A stretch of 64,000 nucleotides of DNA from assembly GCA_963922205.1 (NCBI GenBank), contig CAWUHX010000208.1:434001-498000 (forward strand), given 5' to 3'. The position numbers were made by a program, and so were the translations under genes. Source of the DNA: Romanomermis culicivorax (Eukaryota; Nematoda; Enoplea; Mermithida; Mermithidae). Under the pieces are notes generated by a model. It saw only the letters and a list, made by a program, of their open reading frames with translations. It was not told the origin of the DNA and made no database searches. Position 1 is the first letter of the stretch, and every line of letters starts with the position of its first letter. Shown here piece by piece: positions 33,339-46,384 of this stretch.

Positions 33339-36300
33339 GTACGTTCTGTTGTGAGAGGAGGGAGAACAAGCTGATTGGGGTTGAAAGGAATTTTCGACAA
33401 TATGCAGGAGGTCTTCTGCTTTCAATCGGAAAATGTCACATATCAAGATATCTAGTCACTTATCCTTCAGAAAACTGATATTAATTTCCTGCATTGGAAA
33501 GTATACACTTCTCTCGTACATTGAGAAACAATGTCTGGGAAGATTCAGCTTCTCCAACAGAGAGTTGTGATGAATACCTGCAAATACTCACCTGAATATC
33601 ACACATATGGTGCAACTTGATGCACTAGGATTGAAAATGATACTAACTTTGTCTGAAAATGAAAACTTTCATAGCTACAGTAAGATAAAGATTGATAATT
33701 TTCATTTTTTTAATTTTTGACATACACGTGTTTCAACTTTTTAAAGATAAGGTATGTCCAACCTTGTTTCCTGAAAATTTACCCAAAATTAGGCTAAGAA
33801 ATGGGCCACAACAAGTAAAGTACATATTAAGAATTCAGTTGTGCTTGGAACATCAAACCTCATCATATTTACCAGAAAAGCTCAGAAGCACCAAGGAATT
33901 CCCTATATAATAAATCATTCATAATGTAGTCCACTTGCTGACAAAAAATTAAGCAAATTCAGGTACTGCTAGAGGGCCACAGGACTAGGAGTATGAGTAC
34001 CATCTGATAATTTAATTATCCCAAAGTTGTGACTTATATTGTGAGAGAATTTATAGTTGATACATTTTCAAAATAAGACATTAGAACAAGTTTCCTTGGA
34101 TCCATATTAATGTAATACACTCCTTGCATAAAAAATAAATTTAGCATAGCTACAGTACCGCAAAGATCCAAATTTTTACATTTTTTGGTCTATTTGCCAG
34201 AGTTAAGACGTATCAGCCTAGATATGACCTAGCTTTATGGTTGAAAATTCATCAGATGCTAAATACTATGTTGTATAGTGTGGTATAGGAATTTTTTTGC
34301 ACTTTTTGTATTTCAAACTTTTTCACAAGACTCAAAATGTTGAAAAGAAGAAGATAAAAATGGTTGAAAAGCTCATTGTTTCCACAGAATTGACTCTTTC
34401 TACTGCCAAAGCTCAAAAGGACCGAAAACTTCCTCATGCAGTTCATCATGTTTTCTAGTTGCTGATTAAAAATTATAAAACTTCATGCACTGCTATAGGA
34501 TTAAATCTACCGAAAAATAGTGGACTATTTTAGTTGACGAGGTTTGATTTTCAATATTTGATCAATAAAAGTTAGTTTTTCTTGAACTTTTACGTTTAAG
34601 ATAAGATGATCTCATAGTATCAATAGTGGACATGAAGAAAAAACAAAGCATCAGACTTGAGGAAGTCGACTTGGAACAAATGACTTTCCAGGTGAAATTT
34701 GGGTTACGGCTTTAGATATTTTATAGCTTCTGCTTCATCTTGGCAAAACAAATCCTTTTCTTTCAGCAGCATAGTAGTAAGCTCCTCCATTTTACAGAAA
34801 AGATCTGCTTCCAACAACCAGAACCTGCAACTTGTTGCGCAGTTAGTTCATCTTTTGGAACTGTCCTTTTTTCGCATCAGTCTGAATATAAATGCGTGGT
34901 CAAACTATTGTTCGAGACAAAGGCTTTCATTGATTTTTCTTGGCAGAAACTATTTCGGCTGTGGTATGAGCATTTCACATGTTCTTTTACTGCTGAGTGC
35001 ATATCCCTATCCTACAATATCGGTGCCCTCTGTAGTGTACAATCCTTGTAATGCTTCTCCAGGATATGAGATTAATAGTGTGAACCATTATAAATGCACT
35101 TACTCAAAAGAATATATTCATCCTGCAATGGTGATAAAGTCAAAGGTAAAATCTCAATCCAAAGTTGTTAACAGATCATCTTAAATAGCATACAAAACGT
35201 TTAAACAAAGCATAAGCAGTTTCTGCAGGAAAAATCAATGGGGAAGGATTTCATGTAAGACACAAGCTTGATGCTGAAATGATTACCAGATTTATGTGCC
35301 AAAATTGAATTTTTCAAAGAGGAGTTTACAACAGTGCTACTAGTTGCAAGTTTTCTGGCCATGGAAAAAACTTCTTTTGCCGTCCTGAAGACAGAGAAAC
35401 CTAATACTATCTTACTGAAGCAAACAATTTTGGTGAAAAAAATGAATCAGGAGATATGAATGACCCAACACTATATGACCCACAGTAATTTCTTAGAAGC
35501 GCATTTGCTTCGAAAGCATTTAATTTATTGCCCTTCTATTTATATCTATTCTCAATACCTTACTATACTTTTATATAAAACATAAAATGTGAAGGGAAGC
35601 AAATTTTTGTGGAGAATTGCAAATCAAACTTCATCGGCTGAGTCAGTTTGCAGTTTTTTTGCAGATTTCACCTCCCAGCAGTAAGTGAATTTTTCTCCTG
35701 TAGGCATTCAGGAGACATCATGAGCTATCCACAGAACACTTAGGTTATCGTTCCTTTAGAGCATGAATGGTGGATATAATTATTGTTATATAAAAAAGCG
35801 GTTTTTCAAACAGTTTTCTTGTCTAAATTTCAACACTTCAAAACTTTCTGAATAGTGTAAAATGTGAAATCCAGAAAAATATTTACACCAGGTTGCACAG
35901 CATTATAACTCCCATCTAACGAACGTTCAATGATAAAGCTGAATCATGTCCAGGCCAATATATTTCAAGTCTCGTAAATAGACAGAAAAAAGCCAAAAGT
36001 GTGAGAATTCCCAACTTTTGGGTACATTAGCAATGTGAATTTAATTTTTTATACAATATGAAAATTACCATGACATTCAGCATATAAAATTCAATCTAAT
36101 GTTTCATTTTTGAAATTTATTGAGTTGTGATTCTCCTCCAATTGAAATTGAACTTATCAGAAAATGCAATTGTAAGATGGAATTCATACTACAAGTCCTG
36201 TGACTGTCTAGCAGCAAATAAATTTCCATAATTCTTTGTGAACAGGTAAGAAACGTCATTAACAATCTATTGTATACAGTAATTTTTGGTGCTTCTGTGT

Positions 36301-37977
36301 TTAAAGTTGGATATACAGATTTTTGTGAGAAAATGACAATTTTCGCTCCAAAAGAGTTATTCGCTGTAAAAAAGTGAGTCAAAAAGGTGACCTACAGTCA
36401 ATTGTGGCTCATCAATTTGCCTTGTGTTGGCTAAAATTTCAGAACATGATGTCTGACATACCCAAACCTGCAAAGATTAGAGAAAGTGGATGTCCAAATT
36501 TAGGAAATCAAGCATTGTCAAATTTGGTTGTACATCAACTATGCGTGTATTATTTCGAGATGAAATGAATATCTTTAACCTTCCTAACTCACCTAGTAAC
36601 ACCAAATATGTGGTTTTCAGGTAAGGTTATTTTTTCACTTATCATCACTAAGTTGAATCCTCTCAAAAATCACATCTGAAATTTCTATTTCCAGGTACTT
36701 TATGCTATGTTTACAATAAAGTCAATCGTGCATCACAGTGAATGTATTAAATCAGCTGGATGCAACAGTCACATTATACTGAATTTGATAATCATTGTTT
36801 GTTCCCCTATGATTCCATGGGAAAGTGATAAGTAATTCAACACAACAGTAGTTCTTTTTCACCTTATTCTGGGCTGAATTGTTGCTTTTTTCCTAGGCAA
36901 AGGGTACAAATTAATGATTATAATTTTTTCAAGTCTAAGCACCCGTGAAGATCCACAACCATGTTTTTCATACAAACATGCATCAAAATCTTTCAAAATT
37001 CTGTCTCAGAAAAAGTTCCAGGGGTGTGAAGGATGTTAGGTTGGAGCATTTACCTTTTGACTCCTTATCGACATGTATGAGGGACATAGGTTATAGTACT
37101 ATTCTGCATATTTTGAAACCACTATTAGCTCATCACACTGAATCAGGAATAAATCATCCTGGTAGTAACAAACTTGTCTGAGATTTTACTGATTGGAAAA
37201 ACTACGAAAAACTGGTTAATCTTTGTTTGAACAGAAACTTCATTAGCTCATTTTTGAGGTATGTGAGGAGTCAAAATTATAATTATTTCTGCTGCAGAGT
37301 AGGCAACAAAATGTTCTTTTCTGAATTGTTCAGATTTGTGTCCCAGTATAAACAAGAAAAGACGAAAGTTAAAATTATTGATTGCACAAAAAAAAGTGGT
37401 GTACTGAATAACTCATTCACTACTCCTGAACCTGTGTGAATAATCTGAAATTGCAGACTTAATCAAGAAGAGATTCAATGTTTCTATCCTAGCGAATACT
37501 TAAATTTGATTACAGTAATGTTCAGTAAATTCTAGTTCACCAAAAGAAAGACTATGATTGATTGAACCTTATTCCATTTCACTTTTTACAATATTCTCAC
37601 ATTTTTCTACAGTATCACACTAATTTGAGGCAAATTTTTGTGTCAATTACAAGCTTTGGGAGCTCCCAATCATCGAGTTTATTTAAGCCAGCCCTTTTGA
37701 GCATGTCTCCAAACTTAACAATAGGAGAACACTGAGTGCCACTTTTTCAGAGTCTTTCTTCTCCTCATTTCTGAGGATTACCAGTTTGCCATGAATTATA
37801 TCTCTGTTTAGGAAATGACTTTCTTTAAAATTTTTCAAGTAAATTGCCTGTTTTGGTGCAGGCTTTAGTAACTAAATGATGCATGCTCTTCTCTACATCT
37901 ATCGACTGAAATCGTTATAAAACATTTGTTGTCAATAGCATTGAGAATGAAGTTCAAATTCACAATTAATTTTTTAG
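33339..37977 (+). other. Large intron, mostly unexplained
   Basis: Two overlapping open frames at about 34700-35184 are discussed as a finding. Bases 37250-37440 are paralogous to 15040-15200. The rest shows nothing I recognise. Confidence 0.45.
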
Positions 37978-38022
37978 CGCCACCACCAAATAGACAACCG
38001 GCACCACCAGCGCGCCAGCCAG
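37978..38022 (+). CDS. Pro/Arg/Ala cassette exon (45 nt, phase 1-1)
   Basis: The acceptor is TTTTTTAG and the donor CCAG/GTATGT. It encodes PPPNRQPAPPARQP. It has slightly higher GC content (GCGCGCC core) than the neighbouring introns. It belongs to the same family as 29687 and 39486. Confidence 0.72.
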
Positions 38023-38339
38023 GTATGTTCTTGTGTGATGGTAAAGAGGACAAGCTAATTAGGATTGTAAGGATTTTTTGATAACTTGCTGGATTTATTC
38101 TAATTTTAATCTGAAAAAGTGATATTCCAGCATATCTAGTCACTCTTTCTTCACAAAACTGATATTAATATCTTGCGACTGATTATATCTGATGAACTTT
38201 TTTTTTTTGAAGATAAAATTTCCATTTCCAGGTACTATATACAATTTTTTCGTATTTTTTCAATTAAATTATTTATGCATTACATTGCATGCATAAGATC
38301 AGTTGGACCCAGGAGCTACATTGTACTGAATTCATCAAT

Positions 38340-38724
38340 TATGTTGAAGGGCTTCCTGGGTGGTGCAGTAGCTGTCCCACCATTGGCCAATGTGAGGGTA
38401 GGTGTAACCATCCCGACCAGGGCTAAAGAAAAAAGGCGGGGTTGGGGACTCGTGGATTGGCTACAACATTAATCCTATGGGTGGAATGTTGTATGTTACC
38501 ATACAACATCATTCCTCCCTTGGAGCAACAGAGGGTACCCTGGTACAGTCACCAGTGTTGAAGGGCTTCCTGGGTGGGGCCGTAGCTGTCTCACCATTGA
38601 CCAATGTCCGAGTAGGTGTAGTCATCCCAACCAGGGCTCAACAAAAAAGGCCGGGTTTGGGACCCATGGATTAGCTGCAACATCAATCCTATGGGTGGAA
38701 TGTTGTACGTTACCATACAACAAT
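38340..38724 (+). repeat. Dimeric palindromic-end repeat, copy 3
   Basis: This copy was carried here by the segmental duplication. It is near-identical to 28541-28924. Confidence 0.7.
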
Positions 38725-38799
38725 TATTCGTCGTCTCCCTCTGAATCAATACCCACAATACACTTTCCTGTTTTTAAATTCAACAATAATATTTTTCAG

Positions 38800-38844
38800 C
38801 TCGACCACCCAATGGACCATCTCCAACACTTGCACCAATGCCCA
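38800..38844 (+). CDS. Pro-rich cassette exon (45 nt, phase 1-1)
   Basis: The acceptor is ATTTTTCAG and the donor CCCA/GTAAGT. It encodes RPPNGPSPTLAPMP. Compared with 29001 the changes are P/R, S/N and P/S: three replacements in 15 codons, although the surrounding intron is almost identical. Confidence 0.72.
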
Positions 38845-39485
38845 GTAAGTTTTTATGTGATAAGAGAGGTTGGACAAGCTGATTGGGTTTGATTAGAATT
38901 TTTTACAATATGCATGCATAAGATCAGTTGGGCTCTACAGTTACATTGTATTGAATTTGTTAATCATTCTTAATTTCCAAAAGATTGGAAGGAAAAGTAA
39001 TTGTTAATTTCGAACAATTAGCCAGTATTAGGTATGCTTTGGTTAAAATTTTTTCCTATACAAGAATTCTAATTGTGCAGTCTATTTTATTGTTATCAGT
39101 ACTGAGACAAAATGCAAACATTCAAATTGAAAGTGTCAATTTGTAACCAGCATCCAAAAGGTTTCAGCATGAGTACCTTCCAAACAGTTGAGTCAAGTAC
39201 CCACATATTTATTGCCTTTGGTCGAAATATTCAGAAAACTAATGTTCAATTTTGAAATATTTAAGTTGCTAGTTTTCCAGAGTTTTTCTTTTTCTCATTT
39301 CTGAGGATTACCAGTTTGCCATGAATTGTATCTTTGTTTAGGAAGAGATTTTCTACTCAATTTTTCCAATTAAGTTGCCCGTTATGCATGCTGTTCTCCA
39401 CATCTATCCACTGAAATAGTTATAAAACATTTGTTGTCAATAGCGTTGAGAATGAATTTCAAATTCACAAATAATTTCCTTTCAG

Positions 39486-39530
39486 CCCGACCACCCGGTA
39501 GACAACCTCCGCCACCATTAACTCGGCCAG
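39486..39530 (+). CDS. Pro/Arg cassette exon (45 nt, phase 1-1)
   Basis: The acceptor is TTCCTTTCAG and the donor CCAG/GTATGT. It encodes RPPGRQPPPPLTRP, one replacement (A to P) away from 29687. Confidence 0.72.
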
Positions 39531-42500
39531 GTATGTTCTTGTGTGATAGTAAACAGGACAAGCTAATCACGATTGAAAGGATTTTTTGATAACTTACAGG
39601 ATTTATTCTAGTTTTAATCTGAAAAAGTGATATTCCAGCATATCTAGTCGCTGATTCTTCATAACACTGATATTAATTTCTTGTGACTGATTATATCTGA
39701 TGAATCTTTTTTTGCTGATAGAATTTTTTTTCCAGGTACTATATAAAATTTTTTCATATTTTCCAATTAAATTGTTTATGCATTACATTGTATGCATAAG
39801 ATCAGTTTTGCCGGACAGTTACATTGCACTGAATTTGATAATCATTCTTTGTTTCGCTATGAATCAATGGATTTCGATCCAAAACATTTTCCTGTTCAAG
39901 TGGAGCCTGCGTTTTTCATCAGTACTTATAACATTTGCTGATGTGTGATAGACGATCTTCATGATTTATCCAGTTGACTATTGTATTTTAGTACAACTAG
40001 CATGTATTGGGTATGCTATGGTCAAAGTTTTTTCCTGGATAAGCATTCTAATTAAACAGTCAATTTTATTGTTTTCTGTACTGATACAAAATGCAAAAGT
40101 CGAATTGAAAGCGTGAATTTGAAACCAGCATCGAAAAGGTTTCAGCATGATTACCTTCTAAACAGTTGAGTCAAGTACTCACATGTTTGTTGCCTTTGGT
40201 CGAAATTTTCAGTGAACTAATTTTGAATTTTGAAATATGTTGTGCAGGTCTTTCCTTAAGAGGCGTAAGAAAAGATTGGGTCTGAACTGACCTGTTAGAA
40301 CTGATCCCTTGGCTAAGCCTCGGTGATAGTGCAACAGTCCGGTTATCCCCAGACCTACAACAACAAAGATAAACTTAACTCTAAATACGGGGGCCTTACC
40401 AAGGACCTCCGCAATCTCCTAGATGAGACAAGGAATCTCCTCAGGGATAAACTTACTCGGGTATAACCCGTAAAGGGTTTCCCAAAGCTTACCTGGTGTA
40501 AGCCGGCGCCTGGGCCTCTGGCCCTCCGCCTTCGTCGATGCGAATAATCTAAATAAATAAACGAATATATTAAACAATATGTCTGGCGAAATATGTAAAA
40601 AGAATGTGGGTATACCACAGTAAATAACTCATAAACAAAACAAGTTGCTGGGAAAATTGTATTTGGGGACGCCAGCAATATAGTCAAAAATATAACAAAA
40701 ACGAGATAAAGTGAAGAATGATTTTTCACTATCTTTTTCGGTCTTTCTGTGGCGCTCCATTCTATGCAAATGTCTGCGCCGCTGGTCGTCCCTTTCATCG
40801 ATTTGCATGGCGATTTCCCCACACGAATTGGCATCAACAGGGTGCCCAACAAATATTCAAGTTCTCCAAAGTATAATGTGATTCAGTTTTCATGAGATTC
40901 AAATAAGCTGATCCAATAAGATGTATTGCCTAAATGTGAAGTGTTTTGGGATCTAAACTTCTTGAATCTTATTTGATGAACTGATAAGAATATTAAATTT
41001 GGAGAAAAGTAAAAGGTTTCGAAATATAATCTGGTCGGTCCATTTTCACATTATATAATGCCTAGACCACTCAAAGCTGCTCGAAATGTTTATTTTTTGG
41101 TTTTCCAAGATCTAAGCCTCTATTGACTGGTGGAAACTGGTAAACATAAAAATGAAGCTTTTTTCATTTAAATGGAGTGACAGAAACTGTGTTACTATCT
41201 CCCAGACTTTTAAACCTTTGTTAGTTAATCTCAATGGAATGCTATGTGAGAACTCAAACAACTACCAGTTAACCTTCACATGAACAGAATCTTCCTCTCC
41301 TCCTATTTTAAACAGCTAAGGTGTCAGTAGTTTAAGTCATTCTGCAATGAAGTAGACATTACTGAATTTTTTGTATTTTTTGTATTGTACCGCTCAAAAT
41401 CATTAGTTTTACAGAATCACCTTCTGAGATGGTGTGATCACTCTAGAATTGCTCAGTTAATGGAGAAAGGCTTCATAATGTCAATCCTGGGAAAAACTAT
41501 TATCTTATGATATTTAACTGTCAACTAGTTTTCAGTTCATCCAAACACAGACTGCTTGAAATGATTTAGATGGTTGTTTACATTGTTTTCTCGTTTCCTG
41601 ATTCAAACTTTTTTGCTTTCCACTAAACTCTCACAATTTTTAAAATAATCATTTTGAGCTAATGTGAACCTTTGTGATGAAAAATAAATGATAAAACTTA
41701 CAATAAACTCGAAACAAACATCATTTCCAAGTGCACTCAATTCTCTGCTCAAAACCAACTCATGCATCATCATTGGGTAAGTTTATACAAGCCGAGGTTC
41801 AAAAAAACCAGACATAAAAACACTTGGTTAGTTGTTTTGTTTTAAGAATGACTGAACTAGATAGAAGAAAGAGAGCATGAAATTGAGTAGAGTGTTGCAC
41901 AATCTGTGTGATTTCTGTCAGTCTTTTCTGTCAAACCAGTTTTATTGCACCAATTATGTGCCAAAAAGTTTACTAGTCACCAATCTAGAGTCATATTCAT
42001 AAAGAATCCAAAATCAATAGATTGCCACACAGGCCACATGTGGAATAAAATGGTAGTCATCAAAAATTTAAAGTCTTAAATTTTTTCTCTTGACAGAAAT
42101 TTCACATTGAAATGCGAGATTTTCTAAATTTAGGTGCAGAATACCAAAAAGCAATAGGGCTACGAGCAGTTTTCTGAAATATATGACATAATATTTTTTT
42201 TACTTATACGTATCCTGATGTCATATAAATTTATTTTACTTTTCTGTTTATTGGTCCAAAGTGCAATTTTTTTCCAAATGGCAACATTATTGTACATTAT
42301 TATCAGTAGAAAGCTTTAATGGCCATCCTGTTCCATGTGAAAATTTTTTGAAGAAATAATAAGGATAAAATATTTGATTGAGAAATTGAGTATTATTAGT
42401 AGCTCCTCTGACGTATATTTTAACATTTTATATATAAATTTATTGCCTGGGTAGCCTTTTTTCTGGGCATTTGAGTTTTTGGTTCTAGACTGCTATGAAC

Positions 42501-42826
42501 CAGGCACCATGGTGTTGATATGCCTGAAACAGATCCCAAAATATTTCACAATAAGTTTTATCCAAATATTTTATAGATTTATGACCAATACTTGATTCTA
42601 TTGATAATATCACAGTTTCTATTGGTATTCATCTAATGGGATACAGTCAATAGACTTGTATGCATTTATACCTTCAAAAGATCATGTTTGTGAATACAAA
42701 AAGAACAGACTTTAGCCTGGTCTAAATGAAGACTGGTTTATAGAAATTAGACTTTAGCCGCTGAAGTGTCTTTTATCAATCAAATCCAGTGTCCAGGAAA
42801 AGTGCAAAAATATAACTATTTTTAAG
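39531..42826 (+). other. Intron with SINE-like and GC-richer insertion
   Basis: Bases 40000-40238 are paralogous to 29220-29460. At 40241 an unrelated GC-richer stretch begins (to about 40860). The rest, to 42600, shows nothing I recognise. Bases 42603-42826 begin the 3.6-kb tandem unit. Confidence 0.5.
40241..40570 (+). mobile_element. SINE-like dispersed repeat, copy 1
   Basis: It starts TGTGCAGGTC and contains GGCTAAGCCTC, ATAGTGCAACAG, CAACAACAAA and GCCTGGGCCT in the same order as the copies at 43236 and 47801. The interruption of a paralogous intron at this point supports insertion. The family is unknown. Confidence 0.55.
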
Positions 42827-42871
42827 CACGTCCAACAATAAATCCGAATCCAACACAAGCACCATGGACAG
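42827..42871 (+). CDS. Pro/Asn/Thr cassette exon (45 nt, phase 1-1)
   Basis: The acceptor is CTATTTTTAAG and the donor ACAG/GTAAGT. It encodes RPTINPNPTQAPWT. Its tandem duplicate at 47395 differs at two residues. Confidence 0.72.
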
Positions 42872-43235
42872 GTAAGTTGTTATGTGGAACTATGAATTAA
42901 ACCATACAAACCAACAGGTACCTATTTACAGTCTCTGTTTGTTCTTCCATGCCATACCTTTTCTTGACTCACTATTACTTTACCATTATTCAGAGTAAGT
43001 CTATTGAAAATATTGAATTTCTAATCCCTGTTCATTTTTTCTATGATAAATAAAACTTCTATTAAAAATAGTGTCGCAGCAGAAATTCTAGTAAAAATCA
43101 CAGAAGACTCATCAACCCTTTTCAGTGAATTTTCCCCCAGGATGCAAATTTGATGACAATTATGCTTCCAAATTACTTCTGGAGTAACCAGGACTCAAAA
43201 TAATGTAACTCAGGAAATAAAAACAAAATATATAT

Positions 43236-43560
43236 TGTGCAGGTGTCTCTTAGATATGAAAAAAAGGTAGGTCGGTCGAAACTACTCAGAACTTCTCCAT
43301 GGCTAGGCCTCAAATAGAGTGCAACAGATCTTGTCCAGATCTGGCAACAACAACAAACACTTACCATCAAACTGGCCCTCACAATAGCACCTTGTATACT
43401 CCTGGAAAAAAATTTATATATCCACTGGGAAGAATGACAATCAAGAATTCCTCGAGAGGTCTTTCTTCCACTGATATCTGCAATAGATAAACACCTGGGC
43501 CTGAAGCCCTTTGTAAATTTACTGCATACTCACACAAATATAAAATAATTATTTAAATAT
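43236..43560 (+). mobile_element. SINE-like dispersed repeat, copy 2
   Basis: It begins TGTGCAGGTGTC and contains GGCTAGGCCTC, GAGTGCAACAG, CAACAACAACAAA and ACCTGGGCCTGAAG. Internal polarity matches 40241-40570. There is no coding capacity. Confidence 0.55.
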
Positions 43561-43703
43561 ACAATATTGTTATAGAAAGTAGATGCACCACTGAATATTT
43601 ATGCAAATGCAAAACTTGTTTCTTGGTAAAAGTTTTAATAAAGGGACCTGGGCCTAATTTTTAGGCTCTAGTACTATAAATTTGTAAAGTTCAGATTTGA
43701 ACA

Positions 43704-43990
43704 GGTCCTCACCCAGACATGCATTGCAAGGATATTCCAGAGAGGAGTGTCTGTGGACTTTTCCCCTGGGGAGGTGGGGGTGGGTGAGCAAAAAACAGAA
43801 AAAAAGTTCTGCAAGCCTGTTTTTCATACCAAATATGCACAAAAATCATGACAAAAACTGTCTTGGACAAAGTTCAGGTGGGTGTTTGATGATTTTTTGG
43901 CTGGAGGGGAGGTGGCTAGGGTCTCAGGTATGGGGGTTTACTCCCCTACCCCCTATGTGCATATATGCTATGACCTCATATAATGAAAGA
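43704..43990 (+). repeat. Dispersed repeat with G-rich strand
   Basis: It includes GAGGTGGGGGTGGGTGAGC and GGAGGGGAGGTGG plus AAACTGTCTTGGAC. The same element lies reversed at 21960-22175 and duplicated at 48275-48560. The G-runs could in principle form quadruplexes on the plus strand. Confidence 0.55.
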
Positions 43991-45250
43991 ATCTTGAACT
44001 GCTAGATACATAGGGTCATATCTGCCACCCATCGTTCTACTCTTGAAAGTTCTTTGCTGCTAATCAGTCACCATATTTACTAATACAGGGTTTTTGTCAC
44101 TGCTTCAACATTTTATTTCTGAAATAAATTCGATATTCTTGGACTTGAAGCTTTAAGAGCATACATGAGTTGGGTATTAGTATCCACATGGGTCAAAATT
44201 GATTGAAAAAATAATCTACCCAAAAAACTATTCTATTCTAAACACAAAATTTTTTCAGCCGATTTTTGACCCATTTTGAAACAAATTCTTTACTAATACC
44301 CATGAGCTGTTTACGGGATGAATACAGTTGCTTTTATGTTATTGAAAAGAGATGTAAGTATGGACCATGAATTGGTCTTTGTAGTTGGAATTTTGTTGCA
44401 CTGCGGTTGTAGAATCTGGCTTACAGCCGACATTTTCTGTTCAAAGAGCTGTCCTCAGAAGAACCATTGGCTTTTCCTTACGAAATAACAACCTGGGGGA
44501 AACAACATATGTAACATCCAATCAATATCAATTGTGACTACATAAGCAAGTATGAAAAGCCTCTTTGTAAGGTCCTTAATTTGAAATGCATGTCAAGACA
44601 TTATGTCCTTGAGTATACAGGAGAACATTACAAGACCATAAAGTATGAAGATTGAGGTATATTCTGCATTATAATATTTGTCAGATGGTTCCTTTGAACC
44701 ACATAGAATTGTAAGTAGGACATATGAACTGAAGATTTGTAACTATGGAGCTCATTACATGTCGGAGCATATTGCAGAAGTGGGCGTGTACCATGTTATA
44801 ATTTTTGAAAGCATATAAAATTAAGACTCTTCTTCACATGATCATTATGTATAAAATAGTACAATTAATCTAAATAGAATCAACCTTTCCAGTTCCAGGA
44901 ATTGGCATATCTGGTTTCAAAGCTGTCTGAATTACATTGCTTTTGAAACTAACTTTCTGATTAATTTTTGATATCAATCCTTTCTTTATATATGCAATTT
45001 TGATATCATTCTTGATCCCATGTGTGGATGGTAGCTGTAAGGTCCTCAGTTCGAGTCTGCCACTGAGCCTAAATTTTGCTGAAAACTTGAACAATGAGAA
45101 AAGGTAGTCTCAACTGCATCTGAGGCAGTCACAGAGATAAAAAGACTGCAAAAGCCATGCCATACAAAATTATTTGGAGTTTTTATTATATTTGTTTTAC
45201 TACACTAAATGCTTGATGTCTCCAGCTCATCAACATATTGATTTTTTAAG

Positions 45251-45277
45251 GTCCCATACCAGGCCTGCCAGAAGCTG
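45251..45277 (+). CDS. Short cassette exon (27 nt, phase 1-1)
   Basis: The acceptor is ATTTTTTAAG and the donor GCTG/GTAAGT. It encodes PIPGLPEA. The duplicate at 49793 is identical at the protein level (one silent change, ATA versus GTA aside: I to V), with both splice sites conserved. Confidence 0.62.
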
Positions 45278-46384
45278 GTAAGTTTATTGTATTGTGTATT
45301 ATATTCATTCTTGAGCAGTTTAAATCATAATTTCACTTATGCTCAATGGTCATAAAAACCCTTCTTTCTTGCCTGAATGTTTTCCAAGGTTATAAGAAAA
45401 AGGGCAAATTTGAGGTAGAAATTGTTAAATGATTCCAGTACTCTAAATGGGATTATTATTTCAGAAGATGAAATGTTTTTGATTCTTGAAACAAATTTTG
45501 GGTGTTTCCTCAGCCTGGAAGCTCATTTCACACAATCCACGCACTAATTTCATCATTGGAGAGAGCAGTTTTTGAGAGTTTTGGTGATTAAATTATTTTT
45601 TGGGTTTCACAAATAGAATTTTATTCAGGATATTTGGCTAGAAAAATTTTCAATTCACTGATGACATTTTTCAATTTTGTTGGTGAAAGGTGGCTTTGAG
45701 TTTCAGAAAGATTGTTAAATATCTTCCCAACAAGTTATTACTTCATGGATTGGAAGAAAACTAGAGCAGTTCAGACCTCTCTAACTATTCAAAAATGTGG
45801 GTTTAATGGTTGAGTGCTATTTTTTGTTATTAATTCTGAACATTGGAATGGCAGCTAACATTGTGTGAACCAATATGGAAGGAGATTTTGATAAGCTAGA
45901 ATTTTTTCATAATGTAGGATGTTGAAAATTGATGTCTTCAATGTTTATTTCCAGGAAAAAAAGTTTTTTAGCTGGAGTTTTGACTGTCTAAAATGCTCCA
46001 AAATGAATGTTTCCAATTTGAAAATTCCAAACATTTTTCCGCAATTATATTGAAGAGCAGTCTTCTGGCAAGCTGCTATACTGCATTTCACCAGCAAATT
46101 TAGAAAGGTACAGTAGCTTTTCAAATCTTGAAAAATTGGGCTAGAGAAATCTGACCAGCTATTTAAAAAACTTGCACATGAGTTCAGTTCCTTAATTATA
46201 TCTTTGGGAGCTTTGTGGGATAATATCACAGTTTCTATTGGTATTTATCTAATGGGATACACTCAATAGACCTGTATGCATTTATACCTTCAAAAAAATC
46301 ATGTTTGTGGATACAAAAATAACAGACTTTAGCCGTGGTCTAAGTGGAGACTGGTTCATAGACATTAGACTTTAGGGGCTGAAA

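Larger units (their letters stand above)
38050..39990 (+). repeat. Segmental duplication, copy 2 (partner 28260-30210)
   Basis: It is collinear with copy 1 at a constant 9,799-bp offset over its core, including the dimer repeat and two exons. Confidence 0.8.
42603..46216 (+). repeat. 3.6-kb tandem duplication, copy 1 (contains two exons)
   Basis: It starts at TTGATAATATCACAGTTTC and the same words recur at 46217. It holds the exons at 42827 and 45251 plus SINE-like and dispersed repeats, all mirrored in copy 2. Confidence 0.85.

Noticed and set aside
33069-33446. 125-codon open frame on the minus strand
   Set aside because: It runs antisense through the proline exon 33300-33338 and intron sequence paralogous to other introns. 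It is a shadow of the plus-strand gene.
35660-35690. Candidate exon between TTTTTTTGCAG and GTAAGTG near 35680
   Set aside because: Its length (16 nt) breaks the phase-1 rule and there is no paralogue.
40355-40852. 165-codon open frame on the minus strand
   Set aside because: It spans a SINE-like repeat and a GC-richer insertion. The Arg/Ser-rich end is the reverse of the repeat, and there is no coherent product.
43697-44005. Open frames at 43697-44005 and 48346-48567 with similar products
   Set aside because: They come from a dispersed repeat also found reversed at 21960-22175. Similarity reflects repeat descent, not protein conservation.
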